Assembly (NCBI GenBank): GCA_037576195.1
Contig: CM075103.1
Coordinates: forward strand, 19,344,001-19,408,000
Reading direction: 5' to 3'
From: Phytoseiulus persimilis
Taxonomy: Eukaryota; Arthropoda; Arachnida; Mesostigmata; Phytoseiidae
DNA: 64,000 bases
The notes under the pieces are model-generated. The model saw only the letters and a list, made by a program, of their open reading frames with translations, was not told the DNA's origin and did not search any database. The translations under genes were made by a program, and so were the position numbers. The first letter of the stretch is position 1. Every line of letters starts with the position of its first letter. Positions 46,782-59,342 of this stretch are shown piece after piece.

Positions 46782-48149
46782 ATGAATTTCGAGCCAGATC
46801 AGGACCATTGGGAACACAGGAGAGTCCATTTACTGTTCATCAGGGATCAGCTCCAGATACTGAGCGCTGACCTTCGAACTGGTGTTAAAGACGATGCTTT
46901 ACGCGAATGTATTTCGTCCCCAGCCGGTAGACACAATTTCCTTGAGCATCTCAGAGAAATGTTACTCCGAGTGCGAAGGGGGGGCGATGGCCATCCGGAA
47001 CCTCGAAGAAGAGAGCGTTCGTCAAAGTCCCGTGTCCAGCGATCGGAGCCATGCCCAAACTGGAGAATAATGTTTTATCTCGCTCGGCTCGGCCTAGAGG
47101 AGCAGTTTTTCGCGTATTCCTCTCGTTTCCCGGAGGCCTGTCCCAGCAAATCGGCAAATGCCTTCGAACTGCTACAAGTGAAAATATTCCATGAGGATTT
47201 GTGTCGTCTCCTGAGAAAGCAATTGGGACTGCGTGCGGGCGACAAACTGAATTTTTTCAGACTGGCTCAAAGGATCCGGAATGAGAACGGAATCACGCGG
47301 CAGAATTCGCCATCCACTTCTTTCTGTACGTTCGAAGACATCATAGCAATGGAGCGACGCATTGAAGGCGGCGGTGTCGTCGATTTCATCATCAAGTGTG
47401 TTTCGCAGAACCTGGTCAATGACTACCACATGCCTCTCATGTACGATAGTGCGTCGAATCTTCCCGAGTTGGATCGGCTCCACGAGGGGGTCACCGGACT
47501 CGGCAGGAGAGTCTTGTGCCGTAAAGCATCTTCTCATTACACGAAACGACTCGTGGAGCTCTTCAGGAGAAAACTCCTCACATTGAGGGACCTGAGGAAA
47601 TACTTGAGAATATCTGAGTGCATCAACCTAAGCCTCATATTTGGCGTGGGCGTCGTGGACGAAGACGTAAATAAAACTTTCAACTGGATTCTGAACGCCC
47701 TAGCGCGCACCTCAGACGAGTACGCTTTCTTCTACGCAGGGGGCAGGGAACGAATGGCCCGATTCTTGAAGCTGCTTCTGAGAAGAGGAGCGAATTTGTT
47801 CTTCAAAGATCCGGACGAAGACATGTCTTCGCTTGCTGCGCTCGTTAAGTTTTCGAGCGCCTGCTCCCCCCTGTTGCCCCTCGAATTGCCGAGGTTTTCA
47901 GCGTACATTTGCTGTCCACTGTCACAGGAGGAATCGAAAGTCACATTCGACGCTCGCCGACTGGCTTCTCTCTCCTGCCTGGCCGCGCGACATATCCCCG
48001 TGTCGGGAAAGGACTCGGGGCTACCCCGTTCACTCCAAACGTTTGTAGACGTTCACCGAGAGCTTCAATCGCAATTGAGGGGAAGCGAACGTGAAACAGT
48101 TCTCACTGAGATTCCGGCTGTGACCGCAACCGATTCCGATTCTGAATGA
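46782..48149 (+). CDS. Ankyrin/SOCS-box-like protein, single coding exon
   Basis: An uninterrupted 455-residue frame, much longer than neighbouring chance ORFs. It starts at ATG 46782, right after an acceptor-like ttgcag, so a 5' UTR intron is likely. The sequence is mostly helical. Around residue 325-350 LLLRRGANLFFKDPDEDMSS resembles one ankyrin repeat. The C-terminal stretch RRLASLSCLAARHIPV, then SGLPRSLQTFVDVH, fits the SOCS-box pattern (L..L.R..I.....i..LP..L..fl). Ankyrin/SOCS (ASB) proteins are substrate adaptors for Cullin-5 ubiquitin ligases; that role here is inference. The usual SOCS cysteine-arginine position is altered and upstream ankyrin repeats are weak or absent. An AATAAA at about 48158 closely follows the stop. 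Confidence 0.7.
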   Translation: MNFEPDQDHWEHRRVHLLFIRDQLQILSADLRTGVKDDALRECISSPAGRHNFLEHLREMLLRVRRGGDGHPEPRRRERSSKSRVQRSEPCPNWRIMFYLARLGLEEQFFAYSSRFPEACPSKSANAFELLQVKIFHEDLCRLLRKQLGLRAGDKLNFFRLAQRIRNENGITRQNSPSTSFCTFEDIIAMERRIEGGGVVDFIIKCVSQNLVNDYHMPLMYDSASNLPELDRLHEGVTGLGRRVLCRKASSHYTKRLVELFRRKLLTLRDLRKYLRISECINLSLIFGVGVVDEDVNKTFNWILNALARTSDEYAFFYAGGRERMARFLKLLLRRGANLFFKDPDEDMSSLAALVKFSSACSPLLPLELPRFSAYICCPLSQEESKVTFDARRLASLSCLAARHIPVSGKDSGLPRSLQTFVDVHRELQSQLRGSERETVLTEIPAVTATDSDSE

Positions 48150-48154
48150 ATGAA

Positions 48155-48165
48155 GTTCAATAAAG
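48155..48165 (+). terminator. Polyadenylation signal
   Basis: ttcaataaagtg lies about 8 bp after the stop of the ankyrin/SOCS-like gene. It is the canonical AATAAA hexamer in the expected place, implying a very short 3' UTR. Confidence 0.6.
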
Positions 48166-48169
48166 TGAT

Positions 48170-51100
48170 TCTCAAAAGCAGCTTCTGATGTGAACCTTCG
48201 GCAATCATTATAAGAAACAATCACGGATCTTCGGAAGGACGGGATCGAAGACCTGCGCACGTCCACAGGCAATCCGAACTGAGTAGGATATTCACCATGG
48301 GACGTGCACGAGCCTGGAGCTTGCTCGGACGGTACGTCTCCGGTATATCACCAAGATATGGTCAAACTCCGTAGGACAGCGGTCAGATCCCGCCAGAATT
48401 GTTTGCACGTACATCGACTCGAGGAATCGACACGCTCTCCCATGGTCTCGTGACTCGCCTCATTTCCACCCATCGCTGCTCAGGCAGGCCAAGGTACATC
48501 ACGCGCGAGCTCGGCCTACTGAGAGACACGGGAAGCGGTCAAAGTGCAGGGTGGCCACTTCATTCAGCAACGTCGTCAAATGAGGTCGGAAGTTATCCGC
48601 CATTACTACATGGAAGCTGATCCGACCTCGAGTCTCCTTTCATCCGATCGACAGCTGACGAGCACGGCGCGTGTTCCGGCTTTTGACTAACGAAGATTGG
48701 CAGCGGAGATGCGTTTCGCGGGACGGCTCGAAGATGTTCTGTTTCGGATGGTCTCCCCCTCCGACCGGGAGAAACGGCGGATGGAAACCGGTCGGCTTCG
48801 TTCGCGAATGATCGGATGCGGGCCCGGATAACGCTGGGAACCGCGGAGTTCCAAGGGGATCGATCCAGAGCCAGAGAAACGGCGGGCGATCGTATCCGCT
48901 TCGAGAAATCGCTGATCTCTTGACAAAACGTCGTCCTCTTTGCATGCTACCCGTATATTTTCACGGAGGCCGAAAAAACAAGCGTGGTTTTCGCAAGATG
49001 AAGTAACGTGAGATTTTTCATTGTCGAAAAGTTTGAATCGATTCGCGAATGAGGAAAGTCGAATCTGGCTTCCCCGGAGAGACATGGGAGAGAATCGTCC
49101 GCATCCCATGCCCAAGGTGTCGACCTCCTGGTTTTTGGAACGCAGCATTGTGCTCTGGAGCATTCCTGCCCAGGCGAGTGCCATGAGCGAGATTCCCTGA
49201 TTAAGTCCGCTAAAATCCGAAGCGGTGCCTCGGGCCTTCCCGAGTTGTGGTTTTTCAGTGTGGCAGAGCCCGACGCCGTCAAGTTTCAACCAAGAACCGG
49301 GTCATTGGAATTCGATTTCAACTTCCCAGTTTGACGCATTCCACGGCGGGCGGGGCTGAACCGAGCCGACCTGATGACGGTACAACCTCTGAGCCGTGGA
49401 CCTGTGAATGCCCGAAAGCCGTAATCAGGAATGGCGGTTCGACTCATCCGCGAAGCTCCCAGCTGGGGAAAAAATATTCGAAGAGCGCTTCCCTGGAGCC
49501 CCGAGAGTGATCAGTCCAATTCAAATCTAAAGTCCTCGGAGGAAGAACGGATCCTTATCCTCAGTTCAAGAGGTTGACTCAAGCGGGGAGACATGCAACT
49601 CCATCAAGTATCCGGAGCTCCTGCACCGTTTCCCCGCTCTCAGTTTAGAACACATGGTCACAAATAAAGAGGACTCGAACCTGGTGTTTTCGTCCGAAAC
49701 AAGTTGCAAGACAGTGTCCCCCATGGCTCCATGTAAAACATTGTTGCAAAGCAGGACCCAGGATCAAAACACTCGGAAAGCTCTTGTAGTACGCAAGTCC
49801 CGCAGCACACATCATGGAAGCTTTTAGTCAATATGACATTGAGAAGCGAGTGAGAGATGACCATATGAGGTTCTGAAACTCGAATCACATCCATCAGCTA
49901 AGATCCGGAAACCGAGAAGAATCTTAGCGACAGCACCCGGCGCATTTGGCCGGGACGCTGGCAGTTTATAAAGTTATAGATTGGGTGATCGAGAGGTGAC
50001 TTGAAGTTTCGAACCTGCGCATTTAGAGAGGGATGAGATTGGGTAGGGGTTTTTTTCCACTCTTTGTTCTTTTGCTCGTCACCTTGTGGAGAATGAACGC
50101 ATTCGAGGTTCATTTTTCGCTACTCAGCTAGAAGATGACCATTTGTGGGAGGAAGACCTGGATTCTCGGGAAAAAGAAAGTAGTGAACTCGATGCTTTCC
50201 TTTCGAATTCGTTATCCCTGAAAAGATTGGGGGAGGGGGGCGCATCAAAAGAGAGATTTCGTCAGGAAATCAGCGTTCGTCAGGCGTAAACGATCGTTCG
50301 CCTTTTTTCGCTCTGTTCAAAAGCGACTCACAATCAGCGGAATCTTAGCCGGCTCTGAGACCAATTCAAAGGTTCGCGAAACATCTACGGTATTTCCCCT
50401 CCGTTCAGTGGACGTAGAATCAAGGGAAAACTGTCACCGTCTGATCCTGACCTCAGGACTTCATTCTGACATTGGTAGTGAGCAGAGTTTTTACAGTAAG
50501 AAGATGCATCCATCCACGAAGGTAGATCAACTGAGGGCTATCTCATGCCTCACTCCGGCAGCTTCCGTTATCAGCAGGGATAAACTAATAATTTGCTCTT
50601 CCATGCATGCGTATTTCCGTAGCTTCATGGATCGATCGATGGGATAATTATGAATGCATGAGCTCTCGGGCTCGAGGGCAGGCATGATGATCGGAAATAA
50701 TCATCTTCTCCCTGACTGCACGTGGAATTTCTTAGTTTCTTGTTCATTTCATACCAACCCGTCAGCTGGATATCGTTGCAAAATCCTGGGGAGCACGCAA
50801 TACGATGTTGAATGTGAACATGAGCGAAAACAGCCCAACGGATAACGATGCGCGACCATGGAGACACCTGAAAGGCTCGAATAGTCATCAAAAGTGTCCT
50901 GGGGTCGACAAAATTGTGTCTAGGGTGAATATTTCTCCAGACGCATCTCTGTTCGCTGAGTTCAGCAAGTGTGGGGAAATGCGAGGAACGAGAATGTTCA
51001 GGGTGCACGCTGTAAGGTGATCGACGATCTTGGTTGCCTCCCATTTGGCCTTATCCCGGCCGCTAGTAAATAGTTTATGGATCTGTAGCCTGAGTGCGAT

Positions 51101-52812
51101 TAGCATCGTTACCCCGGGCGATATCCCTGTCACATTTGAATAATCGCGGAGAATTCGTCTACCTGTGGCGCGGGAAGAAGAAGCCTAACTACCTTCACCG
51201 CTGCTACAACCAGTTAGCCGGACATAGATCGAGCAGCGGAGTCCGAAGTCCCGATGTAAGACAGACCTCAGGCAACTCCGAACGTGCAGGACGGTGCGCA
51301 TAGAGAAAGCATCGCAGAATGTTCAGTAGCTACCAAACAGACGGAACGACGACAATCCACCCACGTCGTAGTCCATCAAAGCAGCGCTAGCCCTGATATC
51401 CGAAAACGTCAAGACTGACTCCGAGAGCTCGACAACCAGATACGAGACTCGCTGTAGGCCGATGGAGGCCTCGAGCAGGACGCTTTGGTCTCCGAAACCA
51501 CGAGGCTCGATTGAGTGCGGCTGCTGCAGCTACAACAGCAGTTATCCGAGGCAGAATGCGGCGATAGCTCCATAATTCCGTCAACAAACTCCTGGAGGAT
51601 TTTCCGCTGAAGTTTGTGTCGAAAGTACTCGACAAGCTCGGAGTGGTTCATAGGGGTCTCAAGCCATACGGTCTAGCAGCGCTTCGGAGGCTCGTTGTCA
51701 TGGTGCAGCAGATAATCGCTGCGCTTGATGCCAACGGAATGCCGCCCTGTAGCCACCTTCGGGTCTGCAGAGTGCCCTCGAGACAGCACTTGTTGCGGAA
51801 CCTTCCAACGTCTCCCCGGAGACCGTGGAATTCCGGCAAGCCCCAGTGCAACGCTCTGGAGCTCAGAGTTTCTAGCGTTCCACAAGCGCTACTAGAGTAT
51901 TATTCCGGCCTGAGAATAGAGAGCCGAGAGGGCATGTCTGTCCGTCTGAAATAAATGAGCGTGAAGCGGACGTCACTGAGGTGTGGTCGACTTTCTGCTA
52001 ACACCATGAGCGAGACGCATACGGTGCCCATATCGCCCATACGCTTGCAAACTCTTCAGCCAAGTTCGCTGTGTGGAGACCTGACCGGCGGCTGCGATCA
52101 ATAAACCGGGCAACCTGTGTCTTTTCTCAAAAATCCCGAGCGGGTTCGGTAACAGCACTCCCAAATCGTGTGCGCCAAGACCATCATTGCGTGAAACAAA
52201 TGGACCGACAATGCGAAGCACCCGGAATTTCGGAGAGAAGTTCTCGTCGTAAAACTCTCCCTTCGTGCCCCGGAATGACGCTTTCTGCCCTTTGGGTCGC
52301 GGTATGCGCGGCAACACGCTTGGGCAGAGGTTCAGTTTTGAGAGTGCACTTTCCGAAAACCTTCGGCAAGAATCCCCACATCAACATGTGTCCCCTTATG
52401 TGTTCGAAATGGTCAAGTACTTCGACGGTGGGATGCCGCTCGACTGACTCGGGTCAATCGAGGAAGACCTGAAGATTCTTCAGGAACTGGTGAATATTGT
52501 TGTCAGCGGCGTCTCTTCGTTTCGACGTTCCACTCCGAGAGTTAGTAGGGACCAACTCGACAGGTCGGATGGCTGATGCACAAAAACGCCCAATACGTGC
52601 CCGCAAGACGCTCCCGTTACTTCGAGGTGAGGGAAAGTTTTTTTGTTCCTGGGAAGCGATCAAACGCCGTGGCCCCTCATGCTCGGAAGTGTTCGTCGTC
52701 CCTCGGCAGATGAAATGCGCTCACAGTCGTCCACGTTATGGTCTCAATGGGAGAACGACGGTTTCTGGAACAGGCGGGGATTTTGAACCTCTGAGATCTC
52801 GATGCCACACTT
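48170..52812. other. No confident gene
   Basis: Many ORFs of 60-200 codons occur, the longest on the minus strand at 48687-49289, without domains. Near 51410-51600 the plus strand reads LRELDNQIRDSL, then LVSETTRLD and LLQLQQQLSEAECG, broken by stops. This looks like a decayed coiled coil, possibly a retroelement gag, and is continued by a 112-codon frame at 51616-51954. The identification is too weak to name. Confidence 0.3.
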
Positions 52813-53222
52813 CTTTTGTTTTCCGGCTGAACCTCTCAGCCAGCCCTCAGAAGTGTCCCGGGATCACCTTTCGGTATTGCTTCAGTAACACTCCATATCG
52901 CCTCGCAAATCCCATTGTGGGCGGTGGGCTTGGGTCTTAAGATGGTTCAGATTTAATTCTGATATAAATTAAATCCTCTTTTCACCACATAAGAAATTTT
53001 GTTGTCGGCCGGGGATCGAACCCGCGATTGCTAGCTTAGCGTGGCACCCAAGGCCACACTTCTGCAGCCATCTTTGTTGCCCTTGCTTGATATTGTTGGA
53101 TCATTACTTAACCTTTTGTTTTCCGGCTGAACCTCTCAGCCAGCCCTCAGAAGTGTCCCGGAATCACCTTTCGGTATTGCTTCAGAAACACTCCCTATCG
53201 CCTCGCAAATCCCATTGCGGGC
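52813..53222 (-). repeat. tRNA-derived SINE in a partial 300-bp tandem duplication
   Basis: On the minus strand, gcgggttcgatccccgg (about 53025-53009) is a Pol III B box of the GGTTCGANTCC type, preceded by an A-box-like tggctgcagaagtgtgg about 40-50 bp upstream. A non-tRNA body and an A/T-rich segment follow. Blocks 52813-52922 and 53113-53222 are near-identical and exactly 300 bp apart, so the SINE-bearing unit is present as one full copy and about one third of a second. The tRNA-like head cannot fold a full cloverleaf, so I do not call a tRNA gene. Part of the body recurs at 33-112. Confidence 0.65.
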
Positions 53223-54794
53223 CAGGAATCACCGACCAGCTCCTTCGGATTCATATCCCTCATTGTTTGGACGGACTCTGGTGGAATGGTCACGCGTGAC
53301 AAAACTCCCATGATCATGGTTCTGAGCAGGAACGGAACGAGAGAAGAAGCTGGGCGGGATAAACCCCTTGCCATCCCGCTCCTTCGTCTCCAGCAGTAAA
53401 CGATAGCTCCGTTCTGCAGATCTGTGTGTAGACATTATAATAGAAGTAGATTTGATGTGTCGAGCGATCTACCCGTGAAACGCACTTCCTGGGGTGTTCA
53501 GGCATAAGTTGCTCTCTGATCTCGTTTCAGTTATATCTAAGGCCAGGCTGACGTGCTTCCAATCATCCTGGGGCCAGGAGCGACATCTGGTGGGGAATCG
53601 TAGAGGACAACTGGAGCGGGTCGGTTGGCTTCCTCGGTTAATGAGCCGTCTCCATTGATCCCAATGTCTCATCTGCGTTCGTTTCTCAACGCCAAGAGGA
53701 GCCTGCCTCCGAGAAGAATGAAGAAGACCGCACAGTCGGACATTCGCAAATTGTTATGTGATCACACAAGTATGAAGTACTCATGTCTTGAAAAACATGG
53801 CGAGTATGCTTTCCACGACACATTTGTTGAACCTACCGATTCGATCTCATGCGCGAGGCGGAGACCCCGAAGATCGAGACTACCGACAATCGCGATACAA
53901 CAGCACCCCAAACCAACAGCTTGAGGAGCGCTTGAGCAATTTTTGTTCAGATAATTTTGGGTTCATGCGAAAGTTCTGAGCTCTGCATTGCAATCGCTCG
54001 TAACCCCGCTCGCGAGAGACGCGAAGACTGGGACAAAGAAGCTACTTTTCGACCTCCTGCGCCGATTGCGACAACGAGGTCGTCGAGGAACGCAGCCACG
54101 AGTGCGGATACGACAGTGACGAGATCATGGAAATGACGGAGTGGGGGTGAAAATGGTGGTATCGCTCCCGCGGTTATCGCCCGCAGTTTTAGGCGGGCGG
54201 CTTCAAGCCCGCGGTCGTGGGCGGTAAAATGCGGGCGCCTGCGGGAAATATGGGATTTGGGAATGTCAAGTACGTGAAGTCGGTCGGGCGGCGACTTGAT
54301 GTGATTTTCGAGAGGGCGCAGAGTTTTCAGCAGAGTTAAGTACATCAATGGAGACATGCTCCTCGATTGGCCAGAGCTCAACGAAGAGGACCTCAGTACG
54401 CCCCAGTACCACTTGATATCGTTGCGCACTCAGCGACGTCGGTTCGTTTCTATGCTCCTTTCCGAGTTGTGGTCGAGACGGATGTGGGATGAACGAAACA
54501 GCGGCTGGAGATCCAAAACTTGACAACGATGGCAGAGTTGGGCGCGGAACGTTCGATCCCGTGATTCACGGTTTTCAAGAAAGCGGGACAGCTAGCATGG
54601 GCGTTGAAGTCTTCTATCCATTTCAAGCTACTGTTCCTGCCTTATTGCAATCGACTGTAGTCCTCTGGAGTCGACCGAAACTTGGACAGTACCAGAATCT
54701 GAATCGCGGCCATTCAGGTTGCGCAAAAGTCCGGTTGAATCACAGCGGGCAGACACGGCTGCTCTGACTGAAACGAGGCATTCGATGTCCAAGA
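53223..54794. other. No confident gene; possible exon
   Basis: A plus-strand frame at about 54330-54525 reads VKYINGDMLLDWPELNEE, then LSELWSRRMWDERN, with protein-like composition after an acceptor-like gagttttcag. No neighbour exon or family was found. The remaining ORFs show nothing recognisable. Confidence 0.3.
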
Positions 54795-55853
54795 ATGATG
54801 ATCCAGATTTTGACTGAGCAACGAACCGTCTCCGCGCAAGGAGCTAATGTCCCAGGAACTACTGATGTTTTGCCTCAAGGTGACGGCTCGGAACTCCTGA
54901 ATTTGACGCTCTCGGAAACAACAGACGAATTCACGGAAAAACAACTCGCCGAATTCCAAAATTTCATGAAGCTAGCCTCATGCAAATTCAAAATAGAGAG
55001 GCTTCAGCTTGTAAAGGCTCATGCTGGCCACTCTACTGGTCGCAACGCTTTTAAAGTACAACATCGAGCGGCACCTCACGTCGAACCACAAAGCGCTGCA
55101 TTATACGTATCCCATTGGAAGCAATCATCGGAAGAACTTCGTGGAGAAGATGAAATCATCGCTGAAAGCTCAGCAAGGCTTATTCTAGAAAGCGGACACA
55201 GAGGCGGAGCATTTGATTTCTTTATCCGACGAGATCGCCTCCCGACTCGCTCAGAAGAGAAACCCCTTTTTGACGCCAGAGACGTGATGAGTTTTGCCCT
55301 GGACACAATTCAAAAACGAATACTGAAGGATTCCTTCGCCACCATGCTGCGGGACCTCAACTTATCGAGGAGGGCTCGACGATCGGAGGAGCTGGCGAGA
55401 AATATTGTAGAGCAGGTGGACGAGTCGGGCGAAGCGTGCGACTACTTTTCTATTTGTATGGACGAATCACTGGCCATTCTAGTTCGCACAGTCAATGGAG
55501 CTTCCGATGTAATGGAGGAACCGTTGTCTCTGAAGCCTCCTCATGGGACCACCGAAGGTTCGGGCTTATTTTCTACTTCGAAGTCTTGCGTGCAAACGAG
55601 CACTCTCCCGTGGAACGAGGTGGAGGGCATGGACGTCGTCGTGAAGTGCGCGAACGAAATCGTGGCCAGGGCTTCGAACCACCGGGACATCCGGGCTCTC
55701 AGAACTCGAGGCACAGCAAAAAGATCTACCACTCCACTCCAATATGAGGTGGCTTCCTCGCGTTAAACTTCTGGCCTGTTCCTGCGAGCTCAAAGAGCAG
55801 GTGCAGGAATTTCTCGTTGAAAAAAATGAATTCGAACTGAGCGAGAATCATTG
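54795..55853 (+). pseudogene. hAT transposase relic (GTF2IRD2/ZBED-like)
   Basis: The 323-codon frame at 54795-55766 contains YFSICMDESLAILVRTVNGA, then VMEEPLSLKPPHGTTEG, then LPWNEVEGMDVVV. This follows the pattern of the hAT-like domain of GTF2IRD2/ZBED proteins (fSlalDES.d ... EELL.L..m.GtT.g.diF ... L.w.kL.gvtTDG). The TDG catalytic segment is altered. The frame stops at 55764-55766. A different frame continues with the family's RW block (NMRWLPRVKLLACSCELKEQ, then VQEFLVEKN) to about 55853, so a frameshift near 55740 split the gene. The N-terminal BED zinc finger and the C-terminal dimerisation domain are absent. A 54-bp minisatellite begins about 40 bp downstream. The copy is inactive. 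Confidence 0.7.
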
Positions 55854-55894
55854 AAGGATGCGAATTGGTTGAACGACTCAACCTCCCATGTTTT

Positions 55895-56225
55895 TCCGAA
55901 AATAAGCCATCCCTCGATTTTCGAACATTTCGGTTATATAAGCCATCCCCTGAAAATAAGCCATACCTCGATTTTCGAACGTTTCTATTATAAGCCATCC
56001 CCTGAAAATAAGCCATACCTCGATTTCCGAACATTTCGGTTATATAAGCCATCCCCTTAAAATAAGCCATACCTCGATTTTCGAACATTTCGGTTACATA
56101 AGCCATCCGCTGAAAATAAGCCATACCTCGATTTTCGAACATTTCGGTTAAATAAGCCATCCCCTGAAAATAAGCCATACCTCGATTTCCGAACATTTCG
56201 GTTATGTAAGCCGTGTCCCGAATAT
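55895..56225. repeat. 54-bp minisatellite (about 6 units)
   Basis: Units read aaaataagccatacctcgat, then tttcgaacatttcggttata, then taagccatcccctg. They differ by scattered substitutions and one short deletion near 55985. Because 54 is divisible by 3, the minus strand is open through the array (MFGNRGMAYFQGMAYITE per unit), giving a 244-codon ORF at 55726-56460 that I take to be spurious. Degenerate pieces (aataagccgtggtccaattt) extend to about 56600. Confidence 0.85.
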
Positions 56226-56599
56226 AATACACGTTGTTTTTATTTTCACTCAGCTCGAGTAACATGGAGAATGAATAAGTAAATAAATTAGTATCCTGAA
56301 TATAAGCTGTAGCTGCAACTGATCTCAGCTTGGAGCCTGCGCGCGAGAAATGTCGCGCTTGTCGGGATGTCCAAGTTCTCGAATTCTTGTGCTCTAGTAT
56401 GCGCCGATTCGAGATGACGCCTGCTAGCTGAGAAGTTCGTGGCAACGGTTTCGAGCACACGGTTGTTGTATATTCGTAGTCGTCCCGTGTTCGATCATGT
56501 GAGTGAAATTCGCAGTTTGGTTAATACGAGCCATACCCCGAAAATAAGCCGTGGTCCAATTTTCGTAACCCAAGACGAGTATAAGCCAATTAGCGTCTG

Positions 56600-58290
56600 G
56601 AAATTTAGCGTCTGGAAAACAAGCGCGAGTCTCAATCCAGCTCCGACATGGGCATAGTAATTGAGCAAGCTGTCGAGATTTGCATCGCAAGCATTGCCCC
56701 TGGACGCGAGAACATGGAAGTTATGATTGTTGAACTTGGACCCTGCTATTCATGATGAGTCACCGAACGGAGCCTAGGGAAACACAGCCTCATACATGGG
56801 GTCTCTGATTCCATGAAAATGTTGAGCACGCTACGCATGCCACTATAATTAGAGGAGAAAGTTTGCTCCACAAGCCGGAGAATGAGATGTTCCGGATACA
56901 TTTCAGACATCAGGCCGAATTTCAGCCAAACCACGGAGACAGCCTTGTGCCAAGAAGATCAGCAATTCTGTCCGTGATTGGTAGACTACAAAGACAAGGA
57001 ACGGGCGGCCAAAGCCGGAACTTCGCAGTGTTTTTGCTACCGAGCTTTCTATCGATGGAGTGCACAGTTTACCGGGTGTGGGGAATCTGGGATTCACTGG
57101 ACAGCTCGAAAATCATCGAGGAAGCGTTCGTTCGGTATCCGATATTAGCTCTGAGATTTTCCGAATCCGACTTATCGCTCAAAGTGAATTCCAGGAAAGC
57201 ATTCCCGTTTGGGGAGGGGCGCGGTAAAGTCTACCCGTTTATGCCCTATCGGAGGGCCAGAAATCGGTCCCACGAGAGAGATAGAACTTGGGGGGAAGAG
57301 AGGTTGAATGAACGGACACATGCGACAATCACAGGAATCCATAACGGAGCGCACAGTCCCACGGTATTGGAAAGTCAGGGAGAAAGAAGACCCTTGCACT
57401 CCAATGTTGCGCTCGTGTAGCGAGCATGGTCTTTCGCTTGCGAATTCCCTTGACAGTGGCAATGAGCTCTTTTAGCTGTGACCTTTGAAGTTCAACATTA
57501 TCGGGCCCCATCGGCGCTCTAAGTTGAGTCAGTTTGTCAAATCATGCGATGCTCTCCAGACAGTCCAGTAGCATCGGCATGAATGAAGCGATCCATGGAT
57601 CCGCAGTCTTCGAAGCTCGGAGTTCCGGACTCTAAGGCACATTATGAAATCCGGAAATGCGGTGGAAATGGTGTAATGTAGTCTCGGGATTCCTCAGCGA
57701 AAATCGGGCATCTTTCCTTCATGGACTGCAGCTGCACGTGGACATGTCTTGGGGCCCTCCGAATCCCCCGAGGGTGCGAGGTAGGGGTGGCGGCATCCTC
57801 GGAATCTCCGAGTCCCGCCCCGGGCGTCGGGCTGCTCAGCTACCCCCCTGATCTCTCTGGATTTCAAGAGAGCCTCCCAGCGATTCTGCGAGCCTCGCTG
57901 TCGCCCTACAAAAACTCCGACCCCGAAGGTTGTCGGTACAGCTCGAACTCGGTTCATCAATTACCTCGAATACAGTTCAATCGCGGAGTCCAACTCACAC
58001 AGACTCGGATGAGAAGATTCGCACTACTGCGGCTCGAGTGCTATTCCGACAATCGGGTTGATTCTCCGATCGAACCGAAGATCTCTCGATCCTTCCAGAA
58101 ATCCAACCCACTGGGATACCCAAACTTTCATCCAGTTTATCCTCCAATTCAGATCTGGAACATTTGCCGAATAGGCACAGATCGCTTGATGTCCATCTGC
58201 ATGCCGAGAGCTGAATGCACCCTTGTTCTCAACGGTTCGGATGTTCGGATTAAATCAAGCTGAATCTGCACTTTCGCGAAGAACTTCTGA
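56600..58290. other. No confident gene
   Basis: Two plus-strand ORFs of about 180 codons (56863-57420 and 57721-58263) lack domains, signal peptides and splice sites in phase. I consider them more likely chance ORFs than genes, but they are the longest frames between the minisatellite and the duplicated blocks. Confidence 0.25.
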
Positions 58291-59342
58291 CGCAGAACCG
58301 AGATCCTGTGATGGGTTGGTCGGCCGTCCAACTCCCATTGAGATCTCTGCTCAAACGGCAACTTCGAGGGAAACTTGAGCGGAGCTTGAACCCAGAGAGT
58401 CAGGACTGGGATGGAGCGAGACGGAGCCAGGGAAGCAGCCAGAGTCTCGTTCCGCGCAGGAAAACACAGAGTGTTTCCGGGAAAGCATTTTGCCGTCTTC
58501 AATTCAAACGTTCGAAGATCAGTTGAATTGTGAACTCTTAAAGCAGGGGAGCCCGGATCTCGGAGATCCTGGAGCTGGAGATTCGCCTCGTTCCCCGCCC
58601 ACCTCAGAAGTTCGTCGACCTAGCCGTTCCTCGCGGCGACAGCTCCACACTCGGTCAGAATCGTGGCGGTGATTCAGCTTCTTCGATGTGTTCTACCTAA
58701 TTCGATGCCTCGTGTTGTACTGCTCTATTCCGAACCCTTACGGCTGCTCGTAGAAGTCTTCATGGGTTCCGCCGATGCGCGGAGGGTTCCGAACGGTGTT
58801 TCTCTCGGTTGCGATTGCCCGTGTTCTCCCAAGGCTAAGCCGATCGACAATGAGGATTTTCGCTCGTTTCTTCCTCAGTGTGGCGGTCTCGAAGCATGCA
58901 GCTCGAGGTTCATCAGGAAGTTGAACTGAAGCTTCCTCAGCGCGAACATGGGCTCCTCAGGTCATGTGGCGAACCCGGTCTCCGTAGCTCTCCATTGCGC
59001 AGGCATCAGATCGAGTCAGCTGTTCTGACGCTGCTCGATCGTGAGCTTCGACCCATCTGCTAGAAAGCTTGCGTTCCGAATCGGTGGAGCTGGCGTTCGC
59101 CAACAGGTTCGCGATGTGCATCGAATGTGCTCAGAGACTGTTCTCTTGGCGTTTTCTACACCTTATCGTTCTCTCTGAGCTGATTATGTAGCAGATACTC
59201 ATCCGTGAAGCGACAGTCGCGGATGGCGTTTCGTTGGAAAGCTCAGCAGATATCTGAGATCAGAGCCATCCGATGTTAAATTTCGACGCGGCTTCCCGGA
59301 ACTGACGAGGTCCTCTAAATCATTCCAGGCGTTCTCGACGAC

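Noticed and set aside
48687..49289. 200-codon minus-strand ORF
   Set aside because: No recognisable motif, and composition like surrounding non-coding frames.
53005..53075. tRNA gene
   Set aside because: The B box is good, but the acceptor stem and the rest of the cloverleaf cannot be formed. A SINE head fits better.
55726..56460. 244-codon minus-strand ORF with an 18-residue repeat
   Set aside because: Product of a 54-bp minisatellite with a length divisible by three; its start and end lie in unrelated sequence.
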